Counted from the stretch's first letter, positions 11,663 through 25,205 are shown. The stretch: DNA of 64,000 bases from Aquilaria yunnanensis (GCA_039654915.1 CM077599.1:16990501-17054500), one strand, 5' to 3'. The notes: generated by a model not told the origin, from the sequence alone. Numbers and translations: made by a program.

Positions 11663-12931
11663 TACAAACAAATCACATTAGGCTTCATTAAAGGGAATCC
11701 CATAATACCTCCAATAATATATGTTCTAAAACCCTATTTTCATGGCTACTTTGAAAACTATCAGACAGCTAATTTGATAATTAGAGAGTTTCTTTTAAAA
11801 CCAACATTAAGTGTCCTAACAGTTTTTTTATGCGCATGTTTTTAGTTCACATTGTCCTGTAGCTTAGAGGCCGGTCCAACCAATTTCATTGGTAGCTCAC
11901 TAGTTGGTTCGACGAAAAACACACGAGAGCTTTGCAATTCAACCATTTTTCTTTTTACATCAACATTTGTATTTTATTTCTATGTGTAAAATAAAAAAAT
12001 TGCTTCTATGGTTGGTGTATTTTATACATACGCCCCATGCTGATGCATTATAAAATATACTATAAAAAAGAGAACAAACATACAACCAACGGGGCCAAGG
12101 ACCAAGAGCCGACCCTCATTTTGTATTCTATTGCAATTAATAGGACTTTCGGTGGACAATTGGATGGCAATTAAAATATATTTATGAAATTTGTGAGGAT
12201 ACAATCTCTCTCTCTTCTTTAAGCACATGGCAGGAAGGACAATAGAAAGAGCTGTTAAAGCTCATAATAGTAAGCACGAGCTTTAACTACAACAATAAGA
12301 CTTTTGCCGTTAGCCATGAAATTCTTCTTTCAAAAATTGATTGATGTTACTATATTATGAGAAATTGGTTCATGTTTATATGATAAGTTCAACCTCAATA
12401 TTTTCATCAGAAATTTTTGTAAGTCTACGCTAGGATAGACAATAATCCGATCAGCCAACAAGGAAACATCGTATAGAGTTAATAGCAGTACTTTTTTAAG
12501 CCTTAGGTATTTTTAGTATTGTCTCCATTTTATAATATTTTTCATTTCATTTTTTAACCTTTTGACGTTTTTGGTTCCACAGCTATTTTTGTCTATGTAT
12601 GGCGAAACCAATTTCTGTTTCATGGACCTGCGTTTGCTAGTAATCCATAGATATTTGAACTTGAGATGCTACCAGCCAGGAGTTTAATGGTAGACAAGTC
12701 ACTAAGTCAATTGGTTTAGATCTGACTTAGTAGATCTTTGTTGAAATTAATTATGACATGATAATCTTTTTATTAAATTAAAAAATTTAATATGAAAATT
12801 TTTGGATAAAACTTGATTTCAGAAATCCAGAAAATAACAAACATTGGTAGACGAAGGAAGTATTAAGTTACAGCATAAAATGCAAGACGCAGTTTCCTTT
12901 TGGAAGCACATGGCCAATTTAGCCATGTACA
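11663..12931. other. Intergenic region, nothing recognised
   Basis: About 1.3 kb of AT-rich DNA between the Gypsy remnant and the foldback element. I see no credible coding sequence, RNA gene or paired terminal repeat. A short CT run occurs near 12206. Confidence 0.5.
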
Positions 12932-12940
12932 TAGTTTGAA

Positions 12941-13397
12941 GGGAAAATTACATAGACCCCCCTGTGATTTGGTCTAACCTACAGTTTACCCCTTCATTTT
13001 GAGAAACATACACTTTGCCCCTTATGTTTTTTACATTGCCTGATAACAACTTCTAAAACTATATTTAAACTATACGATAATCATATTCCAGTAATTTCAA
13101 TCTCTCTTGTATTTTTTTATAGTTAATAGACATTTTAAACAATCAGTTTTTCTTTTCTGTAAACATACTTTCCCCCTATAATTACATATCATTATTCTTT
13201 AAAGGTCGGTTGGCTGTAAAAAAAATATTAAAAATATTGAAATTACTGGAACATTATTATTATATATTTTAAATTAGGGTTTCAGAAATTGTTATCAGAT
13301 ACAGTAAAACAAATAGGGGGCAAAGTGTACGTTTCTAAAAATAGAGGGGCAAACTGTAGGTTAGACCAAACCATAGGGGAGTTTTTGTAAGTTTCCC
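12941..13397. mobile_element. Mutator-like foldback MITE, copy A
   Basis: Long inverted repeats of more than 110 bases make up most of this 457-bp element. The left end begins GGGAAAATTACATAGACCCC and the reverse complement of the right end begins GGGAAACTTACAAAAACTCC; both continue with GGTCTAACCTACAGTTT. It is flanked by a perfect 9-bp direct repeat, TAGTTTGAA, at 12932-12940 and 13398-13406. The 9-bp duplication with long terminal repeats is the signature of Mutator-superfamily MITEs. There is no coding capacity. Related copies lie at 18836, 21648, 29383 and 50341. Confidence 0.88.
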
Positions 13398-13456
13398 TAG
13401 TTTGAATGGCTCGAACATCCAACACTATATATCCTGGATGACGAAAGACAAACGAA

Positions 13457-14500
13457 ATGTGCATGGAGGTGGGCGAGGAATTAGGGGAGGGATATAGGAA
13501 AGGGACCATCGAGGAGAGGAACCGCCGGTGGCACCCCTTCTCGACGCAGCTGAATTCGTATGATGGTCATTTTGTAGAGCTATTACAGCTGAGTTCGTCG
13601 GAACCACCATTATGGGGAACGAGAAGCAAGCAAGTTATGACCCCTGTGATGGCGTTGGCATTTTCGGCATTGCGTGGACTTTTGGTGCCATGATTTTCCT
13701 ACTTGTTAACGTCACTGCTGGAATATCAGGTCAAATTCACATTCCCATTTTGCGTCTACCCACAATGTAGAGCATTGGAACATCAAAACAAGACATAGTT
13801 GTTGTTGCTTGATAGCGGGCCATATGAACCCCGCACCCGCAGTTTTGTTCTTGGCGAGGAAGATTTCTGTGGGCCGGGCATTGGCATATCACCTTCGGTG
13901 GTGAAGCCAACACCATTAGCGGACTTTCTGAGGAGACTGGACGCCAAGACTACCCTGCAAGGATTGCCCTCAGAGCTGAAATAATCGGGACTTTCTTGCT
14001 CCTCTACACCGCGTTTTCTTCCATTGATCCCAAGCATAGGGCTGAAGACACAGAGTCACCTATATGAACTCAGGTTTTAAACTTCGATGTATACACAGAT
14101 GAACACAAACTTATTGTCGTTGTTCAAGTTTGATGATAGAGGTTAGCGTACTTGTTGAACATATCTTGGCTCCCCTTGCCATTAGCTTTGTAACATTTAT
14201 GTTGTACCTGGCCACCATTCCCATCACAGCCACCGGTATCAACCTGGGCGGGAGTTTAGGAGCTGCCGTTATTTATAACAAAGGATCATGTTTGGGAGAA
14301 CCAAGAGAGTGATTTTGGCTCAACTACTTCATCCACTGTTTTCATTAGCTTCCTCTACATTTTGTACATATTGATCCAACCATTGCCAGTGGATCTTCTT
14401 CATGGGGCCGTTTGTGGAGCATTAACTGCAGCATTATATCATGAGCGCATTCTAAACTCTGCAGGCAACGACACATTGTTGGAATGGGTCGTCCTGGAAG
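13457..14500 (+). pseudogene. PIP aquaporin pseudogene with retained introns
   Basis: Pieces of a plasma-membrane intrinsic protein appear in order but in shifting frames: LLDAAEF then [14 protein letters not shown] and [34 protein letters not shown] (13540-13728), GHMNPAPAVLFLARKISVG (13815-13880, NPA box degraded at its third neighbour), GGEANTISGLSEETG then AEIIGTFLLLYTAFS (13900-14030), [20 protein letters not shown] with [19 protein letters not shown] (14165-14282; the second NPA box is replaced by NLG) and QWIFFMGPFV / CGALTAALYHERIL (14386-14460). In-frame stops, frameshifts and a deletion in the first membrane span disable it. Spacers of 85-110 bases lie where PIP introns 1-3 normally fall, so this is a decayed duplicate, not a processed copy. 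Confidence 0.9.
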
Positions 14501-14872
14501 GAAGTTTTGGTTTTTTGATGTCGCCAATTAATAGTCATTCATCTTTCAATTTGCTGGATGTTGGCAAGTGACTGTATGAATGTAGGGAAAAGCAAATATG
14601 TACTTAAGGCTTCATCATGCAAAGACAAGCCTGCCCAACAAGCCAGATTTCCAATTATTCTACATTGAAAATAATCAGCGGTATACAGTTATCATAGTCC
14701 CCGTCCTTATGACCAGAAAATGTGAAAAACTATTGATGATACAATGATTATCGTAATGAATGATCCTAACCTGGCAAATTTGTTGACCGACAAGGATATA
14801 TTGCATCTACAGCTGAACCCTCAATAGTTATATTGCTAACTTCATTGCCAAGTAACCATGCCTTATTTTTAA

Positions 14873-17106
14873 TCAGGACAATTCTCTCAACTTCTTGTAT
14901 GCTTCAAGGCTCAACAAGGAATCCTTGATCTTCAGCCAATCTGCTGGTTTCGGCATAATGATCGCCATATACCCTTCTCTATCAGCCTGCTTTCCAGGAA
15001 ATAGATCAACGTAATGTTGCCAATCAAACACATGCACACAAGCACACACACAGAGCTACTATGAAGAAACAACTTGAATTAATGTATAAAGGACCCAGGA
15101 TGATGAAGTTCAGATATTTCAAATTTTCAAACCTCTATCTTCATTAGAGTTAAAGCATAAACAGACATATATAGGCCAGACGAATATGCTGTCCAGAGTA
15201 TACCACAAAAAACAAAAAGATGCTATTTAGTTATGCAGTATAAACCATCTGCAGAACAGAACTATATATTTACACCCTAATAAACGAGATCCTTTACTTG
15301 GCAGACATGTACCCTATATGGCTGGAACATTCATCACCCACAAACAAAAGAAAATCAAAACTATATTAATGTGCTATATTCTAAGTGAAGAGATATCTCA
15401 AAGATAAAGCACACATAATTTACTAACTAGGCAGGATAATGACAATTTTTGTTGAAACAAGTTGGACTATTGCTGTTTGTCAGAGCTTAAATAAAAAAAA
15501 CCTGGCTATGTGGTAATATGACTATTCAATTGTTACGATAAGAATGACTTAAACTACAACCACCATACCTGAAATGTTAGGATTTCTGTAACGAGAATAT
15601 GCTAAAACTGGAAAAATACAAACCGTGATATTAGTGAATGGGATGATATGCCAATGATTGACAGCATGATGCCAATACGATTCATTCAATATTAATCACA
15701 TTTTACTCTAACAGCCATGCTCTTAGCATTACAATGACACAGAGTCATTGGGACAACAAAGATAAGAAGGAAACAGCATAAATTTATTCAATATTTATAA
15801 TGTTCCCCATTGATGTTCTTAACTCCATAAAGTGAAGAACCAGTAAGTGGGTATCAAACTATTCTCACCGATGAATTCAGTAGATCTGGCTGTTTGATTA
15901 ATCTGTCATTCACCTCCAAAAGGGAGCCTTTAACGCAACACCTGTAAGAAGAACCATGCTTTCACTTCCAAGAAGATGAAAATGCATGGAAAGATGAAAA
16001 CCAGAACTACACAAAGCCAATAAAACTGAAGGAAAAGACACGTGAAAGAAGAGAGAAATAACAGGCTTCCCAATCGCCTAAAATCACAGAACATCCTACC
16101 TCACAATGTAGGAATTATCACTGGTGCAGACTTTACACAGGGCTGTATTGGACTCAAAATGTTGAGCATTCTGCAAAATAATATCTCTAGGCTCACCAAA
16201 ACTTGGTTGAGACACATTACAAAGAAGAAACCATACATGAATGCGAGCGCCAGCACGTGCAGATACAGACATACAGGCACAAGTACACATCTCGTCTTCA
16301 GTGTGAAACATTATCTGAAAAATCTACTATATATTCCCAAAAAAGAGATGCCAGTTTCATTTACCGTTCACAATTCAACAATCAATGGATACAGTCACAT
16401 TTGAATGCTTCCGAATTGTACGTAGGAAAGCAGCAAACTCTCCAGAGGTAAGTGGTTTTATAGAGATTTTGACTTCTTCACTAAAGGACTTAATTACGTG
16501 TAAGTCGTTCCTTCTCTGTGATCGATTAAAAAAGGGGAGCTGAACAATACCTTCTTCCGCTTTCCCGTGACCTTAAAGCCACTTCGATCAGACTTGCCGA
16601 CATTAAAATCAACAGCCGTAACTCCGCCTTTATCCTTGAAGGCCACGTGAGTCGGAGCCAACCCAACAACGCACAACCTGAAAATTGTTTCAATCTCAAG
16701 CTGCTCGCCACAAAAATGAAGGGAAGGATTCGGAAGCATACCCGTTGGGGTGCCGATAAACGTACTGGTCATGCCCCGGTTTCATGAAATCTGCAGAACC
16801 CAAATGATAATTAGCCAAATTAATCTCATAGTTCTGATTCTAATAGAATGGAAACTGAAAACAAGATCAGGGAAAGCGGCAGTTTCCTGGAGCGAAATAT
16901 GAAACGAAGTTATAGTGGACGGCGGAGGGGGGAGTGGGAGGAAGGTCTCGTAGATCGGGTAGCAGAAGCTTGTGTAACTGTTGCTCTTCACTGTCGGCGT
17001 TGTCGTTTTCTTCTCGTACTTGTTCTGGTTCTTGTGGTTGCTGAAATGAGTTGCTTGGCTTCGCTGTCTCAAGCTCACTCGTTCGGTCGGCGACGGGACC
17101 CGACAT
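14873..17106 (-). CDS. ABITRAM/FAM206-type protein, 6 exons
   Basis: Exons: 17106-16887, 16790-16742, 16677-16551, 16170-16100, 15941-15869, 14986-14873 (stop included); 217 aa. The N-terminal 60 residues are polar and probably disordered, followed by YNFVSYFAP, DFMKPGHDQYVYRHPNG, LCVVGLAPTHVAFK, VDFNVGKSDRSGFKVTGKRK, AQHFESNTALCKVCTSD, CCVKGSLLEVNDRLIKQP and REGYMAIIMPKPADWLK. This is the eukaryotic ABITRAM (FAM206A/Simiate) family, which has a fold related to the glycine-cleavage H protein. The animal member binds actin and affects nuclear transcription sites; the plant role is not established. Introns 2-5 are GT-AG. Intron 1 must start at the GA after CCAG (16886) to join the conserved YFAP and DFMKPG segments; reading through stops after CRFP. 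That border is either non-canonical or a base error. Confidence 0.88.
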
Positions 17107-18084
17107 TTGTAATTGACGGAAGAGGATCGGCGCGCGACTGTTCGCAGTTTAGCAATGTCCAAACAGTTGAACTCAGAGGACAAACACGGGGAAAGACAGG
17201 AGACAGATCGCATAGAAGCTGGTGTTTACTGGTTCTTCTTATTTGGGCTTCACATCAGGAGTCCGAAAATAGTCGGTTGCGGTTTCGGTTTCTTTTTGGG
17301 CTGGATCATTTGACATTTTACTTTATAATAGGTCCATCCAATTGGTACCCAATTTTGCTGACTCACGGTCAACTAGTTTTTTCTCTTATTTCTGTAATGC
17401 AAGTAAATTGCAAACAATTTCTTTATAAAAAAAAGCCAAAAGAGAAAAATGAATATTCATATTAAATCATAATTGAATCAGAAATTCCAGTACTATATTT
17501 TGTTTTCGTCAATGTCCAGATGATATTCTGAGTTGCTTTAATCATACATTGAGAAGATTAATCTTTAATTACTGATTAAAAGATATTTTGGGTGCAAAAA
17601 AAATAAGTTTCCCAAAAAAAAAAAAAGTGAAGAATAAAGGATACACTCTCATGTCACTTGATTTTGATTCAAATTCAATTACTACTGTCTGATAATGTAT
17701 TCTCCTCACTAAAAGTTTGATCGACTTACTAGCAAACCTTTGAAATTGTTATATGAAATTTAAGGTTAATTAAATTTCTAGCTAGCTCGTTACCTCTCAT
17801 AATATGCTGCAAAATAATAATAATAATAATAATAAGGAGATATTTTGTTGATAGAAAAAGGAAAGAACTTTTATTGAATGCACGAAATGATGGGCATAAA
17901 TAAACTACAAATACACATTTCAAGTAAATTAAGAATCCCAGAACCGCTCTTTCAGCAGCACCAGCAGGAAACCAACAACCGCATACACATCTCATCAACT
18001 AACCAACTTAAAGAATATCTTATATTGTTTTGAGAGGGGAAAAAAAACTTGAAAATTATAATACAACTTTATTTTGAAAACTAG
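17107..18084. other. Intergenic: ABITRAM promoter side and peroxidase 3' flank
   Basis: No gene recognised. A 205-codon plus-strand frame over 16848-17465 is the antisense of ABITRAM exon 1 and its leader and has no family features. The rest is AT-rich, with a TAA repeat at 17813-17835 and several A runs. The part next to 18085 is likely the peroxidase 3' untranslated region. Confidence 0.6.
17813..17835. repeat. (TAA)n microsatellite
   Basis: About seven to eight ATA/TAA units in the intergenic stretch downstream of the peroxidase gene. Confidence 0.9.
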
Positions 18085-19827
<1,743 letters not shown>

Positions 19828-19933
19828 AGCTTGTGCCGGACAATTGGATGAATATACTTACATGTAATTAATTACTACTCTCAGGAAGCGCCTTGTCTTT
19901 GGTTACTTGCGCTGATTCGGAAGCGAAGCATGG

Positions 19934-19941
19934 TATTTATA
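19934..19941 (-). promoter_or_regulatory. Probable TATA box of the peroxidase gene
   Basis: TATAAATA on the minus strand about 107 bases before the peroxidase ATG, a normal plant TATA-to-start distance allowing for a leader of about 70-80 bases. No other TATA-like motif is nearer. Confidence 0.6.
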
Positions 19942-19949
19942 GTAATTAA

Positions 19950-21647
19950 TGGGCATGAAGGAAGACTACTTTTGGGAGTGGTTACATTATTGTTTCTGGA
20001 TATATATTTAGTTGTTAAAGGATTTGGTGATCAGTAACTCGTTAGTGGAGTACTATTCAAGCTTTCCGCCTTATTTATTAAAGTGAATTAGTGACCCCGA
20101 AATTTTAAAAAGGTTCGACCCCATATATATATATATAATCATTCTTCTGTTTGTATTATATATCTTTAGAGCCATACTGTCGTACCCGTACCAAAAGCTT
20201 AAAATTCCAGTTCCAATTAGCCCATAAGCTTCTTTCTTTTAGTTATTAGCAAATTAATAAGAATGACTTAAAAAATATTCCCACAACTTTTTTAACTAAA
20301 TGATGAACTATATAAAAATAATTAATAACATGCGTGCTAGAGACACTTGAATTCCAAACTTTATAGAAATATATGTGCGCAGTCGAATTCAATTTCAAAA
20401 GGTCAAAAAAGTAACAAATATATATTAATTTGGAATGGAAGCAATTAATTAATAGTATATCACTTAGTTATCAAAGTACTATATATATTTAATAGTACAT
20501 AAAACTTTATATATGATAATAAGTGAAAGAATCATTTCATCAAAAACTCCAATAGGAACAAGTACTATCCTATTGATGGGATATTCATATATTAAAGATG
20601 AGGTCAATTTGGAGCAAAGGAAGGAAGCAGTTGATGATCCAGCGCGCAGTAGGTATAACAGACAGATTCTAGGTACGTACGAGAGAAGAGATATACATGG
20701 ATCAATAAGCTAGTGCACCAATTAATCAGCCATAAACATATATAAAACAATAATTAGTGCATGGGATGGGATTACTTAATTAGCTTGGAGTTGGAACAGT
20801 CAAATTGATGAATTGCAGATCTGTACTCCTAAAATAAAAGCAATTAATTAATGAACCAGGCAGTAGTACTGGTGGTCGTTAAATAACAGCATAACTGGCC
20901 CGACATGACACAACACAACGGATAAACAGAGGCCTCCCACTCACAGCGGACACGTTTGGTGGTTGAAGTTCAACAAATCACAGAATATGTTGCGTAATCC
21001 GACTTCACCCCCAAAGGATGATAATTAAACCTCGCCGCAACCTTCCAAGTGTTAGTTTCATTATTTTTAATTTTATTAGTTACGCATTCTTCTCTCGTTT
21101 CATACTCCATCCCATCCCTAATTCATCCAATCATTTATCTTTCTTAATTTAAGTTTCACTTTAATTTATTTATATTATTATTATTTAAAAAAAAACTACA
21201 AATTCTCATTTATTATTTATGAACATAGTTTAAACATTTATATACTAAAATGTTTAAGAAAACCTTAGAAATTATTAATTATTGTGAATGATATATATGA
21301 GCCAAAAAAATTGGAACAAATGTAGTTCTAAATTATACTTTCATTCCTCGAATCTCAAACCACGCTCTTATACACCATTTGCCTTTTTCAACTCGAGTGG
21401 AGAATAAAACTATCTTGCGCGTTTATATCAATAAAATGTTGATAATTTGAACTGTTAACTAAAAGTGTATTAGTAAAATTTTAAATTATTAAATGATAGT
21501 TATCATTTAAATTAGAACAAAAATTTAATGTCAGATAACGTGAAAAATGTACTAGAATAAAAGTAGGTTTTTTAACCTTCAAGCTAAGTATGCAATTCGT
21601 ACTAAAATCTTAGGTCACTCTCAGTTTTAACTTCATTAAATAATTAA
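19950..21647. other. Intergenic: peroxidase upstream region
   Basis: About 1.7 kb of AT-rich DNA. No protein family or paired terminal repeat recognised. The 66-codon frame at 20513-20713 has no recognisable similarity. The stretch from 21420 to 21540 has wording like the core of the foldback MITE family (for example GATAATTTGAACTGTTAACT) and may be a diverged partial copy. Confidence 0.45.
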
Positions 21648-22606
21648 GGGTTAATGACAATTTGTCCCATGAGGTTTAGGTGAAATTACACTTTACCTCT
21701 CACATTTAAAAAATATACACTTTTTTTTTTGGTAATTTAGGCAATATATAAAAAGCAAAAGATCAGCCGGGAGGCTGAATAAACGGTCCAGAATTACAAA
21801 AGCTGTAAGCTCTCAAGGCTGAGCTACTAGTGTTACAATCTCTAGATCTAGAGATACCAACAAAATCTTCACAAAAACTGGTCCTAATACAATTAGGTAA
21901 TTGCTAAAAGACAAGAGTGCCATCTAACTCTTGATTGGCAGCCATATTAGCAAGTTGGTCAGCTACATGGTTAGCTTCTCTGAAGACATGATGAACCTGA
22001 GGAACTCGCCCACTTCTCCTGAGGGACCTATATTCAGAAAGTAGTGTCATTAGCATAAAAGAAGAGCACTGAAATGAATTTAGAAGTTGAACCTCCACTT
22101 CTAAATCCATCTCAACTTGTAGAGGAAAGGTGTTAAGCCGATGAGCAAGCCTTAAACCTTCTCTGACTGCCCATAACTCTGCTTGTAAGGCAGAGGAAGC
22201 GCCTACATTTCGAGCAAAAGCAATCACAAATTCACCTTATATTTTACACTTTACAAAAAATATACACTTTACACCCTATATTTTTAATACAGTTCAACAG
22301 TAATTTTTGAAATCTTAATTTAAATTGTATGGTTGTCATTTTCAAGTAATTTTAATATATATAGTATATTTTACATTTAAAAAAATATTATTTTAAAAAT
22401 TAAAATAAATACAGAAAGAAAAAAATTATAAATTTAAAATATCCATTAACTGTTAAAAACTATCATATATATTGAAACTACTGAAAGATTACTACCATAA
22501 TATCTAAATTAAAATTTCAGAAATTGTTGCTGAACTGTATTAAAAAGATAAGGGGTAAAATGTACATTCCTAAAATAAAAGGGGATAAATTGTATACCAA
22601 TAACTA
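21648..22606. mobile_element. Foldback MITE, copy C, split by a LINE fragment
   Basis: The left arm (21648-21723) reads GGTTAATGACAATTTGTCCC and continues GAGGTTTAGGTGAAATTACA. After an inserted LINE piece the element resumes at 22255 and ends near 22606, where the reverse complement reads about TTGGTATACAATTTATCCCC then TTTATTTTAGGAATGTACA. The core (TTTGAAATCTTAATTTAAAT and CAGAAATTGTTGCTGAACTG) matches the sister copies. Without the insert the element is about 430 bp. No clean 9-bp duplication remains. Confidence 0.75.
21724..22254 (-). mobile_element. 5'-truncated LINE fragment with RNase H domain
   Basis: A minus-strand frame (22227-21904) reads an RNase H-like domain of an L1-type plant LINE: SSALQAELWAVREGLRLA, VEMDLEVEVQLLNS, then HHVFREANHVADQLANMA. 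Downstream lies about 180 bases of 3' sequence ending in a poly-A run (seen as T at 21721-21731). A 16-bp direct repeat AAAAAATATACACTTT flanks it at 21708-21723 and 22255-22270. This is a complete target-primed insertion, truncated at its 5' end, and it landed inside foldback MITE copy C. Confidence 0.92.
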
Positions 22607-24236
22607 ACAATCGTGAGCTCAGCACTTGGCGGATTTGAATACTTTTAGGTCCAGATGTGGAGGATTCGGTCCAAATGTATGCGTCACACCGTACCAAACA
22701 ATTTTCTTTGTTTTTGTTTTTGTTTTTATTTTAGTGCAAGTATACGCTAGAGTTTATTGTAGAAGTCGGTTTTCTGGCTGTGGAGAATATATATGAGAGC
22801 GACGTACTTTGTGGGGTTAATTACACCTCTCCCCCCTAATTTTTTCTTATTGTCCTATTTTCTTATTTTGGATCTAAACCTTGAAACCTCACATGAGAAA
22901 TCTTTAATCTCAATTTTTTATTTCATTTTAAATTTTTGGAGGGCAGAAGATGTTAAAATTAACGGGACTGGCAGGCAACGTGACATGCCAATATGGGACA
23001 ATTTACGATGGTGGTATAATAAATCACTAGCCGTAGATGATATGGAAAAGAAAAAAAAAGAATAAAAAATGAGTATGAAAAATGAAAAAAAAAGAAAAAA
23101 AACTCTTCGCCGCCTTTTCACGACGACCCATCCCAATATCCGCCCTGTTGCTGTTTGCCCTCCCGCTGCCCGCGAATCTCCTTCACCGGTCACCAATCTC
23201 CTTCACCATCTGTCCTCCCACCGCTCGAGTTCTCTGATTTTGTCTGCCATTCACTTCACCTACCCGATTTTGTTTGCCATTGATCTCCACCATCCTTGAT
23301 CTCGCTCGCCGTTCCCCTCACCCTGCCCGATTTTGTTCGCCTTCGATTCGATTTCAATTTCACCTTTGATTTCTTTAGAAACTTCGATCTCCCTTACTTT
23401 GGATCAACTTCAGAGCAGCAGTAGAGCTTCCAACCTCTGTCCAAATGAGCTTCCACCTCCAGAATCAAATGAGCTTCTCGTCCTTCCTCTGCTGTCCTTG
23501 ATACCCATCTCTATCCGCCACCTTCGTTCGTTCGGCTCCCAAAATTCCTTGTCTCTGCATCTTTTCGTCTAATTTTTTTTAAATTTTCCTTTTTTCATGT
23601 TTTCTTCATTTATTTATTCGTTTTCCTTTTTTTCTTAGTTTCCTTCCACAGATGCAAGTAACCCCTACTTGGTGGGTATCGTACATTATTGCTTTCTTCT
23701 TGTTGTTGTTTTTAAATTTTTACTTCATTTGTGTGCTTGCCATCCAATCATGTGTGGGTGAAAGTCTAGTGCTTACAACTAGTAAGCACAAGAGCCAGTA
23801 GGGCCTGCTTGAATTCGACTAGCAAGTAAAGAACTCTCCTTCAACCAATGCACCCTAACAATGGCAAAATAGAAGTAAGAATCCTCAAGGTTTCACATAG
23901 CAACCACTGCTCCCCTATCTTCCCCAGAGTACCTCCCAACTCCTTGTACTTGTAATGCTTATAGATACAAAAAAAAATGATAGGTGACAATTCAAGCCTT
24001 GTTTTATACTTGAGAATTGGGCAAAATATACATTTTTCCTAAGCCTTTAATTAATACTCCTATTACAAATTGGTCCCAACATCCTTTCCCAAACCTGTAA
24101 AGTCTATTGTATATTGGTCTCTATCCATGTAAAATTTGCCAACTTTAATGTAACTGTAAAATATCAAATCTTTAAAAATTCAAACAATATCATAATTTTT
24201 TTATGATTAATGAATTATTTAAATTATTAGTTTGTC
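22607..24236. other. Intergenic with a GC-rich gene-like block
   Basis: From about 22800 the sequence reads GGGTTAATTACACCTCTCCC, then AT-rich DNA, then a CT-rich, relatively GC-rich block at 23100-23580 that is open in plus frames but resembles no family I can name. Similar islands with CCGATTTTG and AATCAAATGAGCTT wording occur at 60420-60800 and, more loosely, at 37880-38760, each next to transposon-like ends. I interpret it as part of a repeat that has captured or mimics gene leader sequence, with low certainty. 24000-24236 is AT-rich and partly resembles the foldback MITE core. Confidence 0.4.
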
Positions 24237-24419
24237 CTACCTATAAATCGGGTTTCTGTGCTTTCTCAGTCTTCTCATAGAGTTGGGAACCAATGCATAT
24301 ATAATGCTTTTATGAAGGATGCGGACCAATATGCAACAAAAAAAAGTTGGTGACTCATTTGTAATGGCACTTACAGATATGGGACTAATGGTGCAAGTTA
24401 CCCCCTTGAGAATAAAACA

Positions 24420-25205
24420 AGCGTTCGATTGCCAGTTAGCTCGCCAGTTCCGGGACATGGTCATCCAACCAGTTCTGGAGCCTTTGATGGAAACAGATTG
24501 AATAGAGCCAGCTCCAGCAACATTGCTTACCAATACCAACTCAATATAGTTTCTCCCGTTTATTGTGAATCTCACCCCACCACGCAGGGAACTCTGCATT
24601 CACCATTTTAATCGACTTGCATGACCACTAGATCTAGATGTACTAAAGACTTTGCGCCTGAATTTAGAGAAGTGGCGGTAGTTGATGAGATGAGTTCCTT
24701 TGAAATAGGACGGGCACAATGCCGCCTCTATAAATAGCGATGGTCTCCCAAGCAGGCTGAGCCATATCGAAATGCTGGAGCGGAGGATTGCACCAGCCGC
24801 CGGCGTTGTCGGGAAAGGCGAAGTTGGGCGGGCAGAAGTTGGTGGCTGTGACTGTGACGGCGGCTCCTTTGATGCACCATCTGGGGTCGGCATCGTGATC
24901 GCACATGATTCTGTAGCATTGCCCACAGGAAGCTCCGTAGTTGAAAAGCGCCGTGCTTCCCGTACCCACTTGCGTACAAATTCCCATACCCGCAAGCCCC
25001 CCTTGTTTTCCAACAGCATGTATATTCCCATAAACGTTGAATCCTATTAGTTACCACATAGTTAATTACCCATAGTTCCCGATGCATCGCTGCCGCCATA
25101 GAAGGTGGCATGAGCTCTGCTCCATCCTGAAGCTGAGAAAGTAGTAGCAAGCTGGAAGCAGAATTCGAGCAAGGTGGCTACACTTAACAGGACGATTTTT
25201 GCCAT
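24420..25205 (-). pseudogene. Alpha-expansin pseudogene
   Basis: Exon 1 (25205-25070) encodes a signal peptide and ATFYGGSDASGTMG with an intact GT donor, at the usual expansin intron position. Exon 2 (25001-24698) encodes STALFNYGASCGQCYRIMC, WCIKGAAVTVTATNFCPPN, NAGGWCNPPLQHFDMAQPAW (HFD motif) and YRGGIVPV. Exon 3 (from 24593) encodes [30 protein letters not shown] and [13 protein letters not shown]. Lesions: the GACGYGNLY box is out of frame between two shifts; the second donor is GA, not GT (24697-24696); exon 3 has a frameshift just after VPCV leading to TGA; and the last 35-40 residues of the carbohydrate-binding half are replaced by unrelated sequence. Functional family members loosen cell walls; this copy cannot encode one. 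Confidence 0.87.

Noticed and set aside
13799..13984. Plus and minus open frames in the aquaporin region (for example 13783-14037 minus)
   Set aside because: They are shadows of the frame-shifted PIP aquaporin pseudogene; the real similarity is in the other plus frames.
16848..17465. 205-codon plus-strand frame
   Set aside because: It is antisense to ABITRAM exon 1 and leader; the minus strand there carries the conserved YNFVSYFAP coding sequence.
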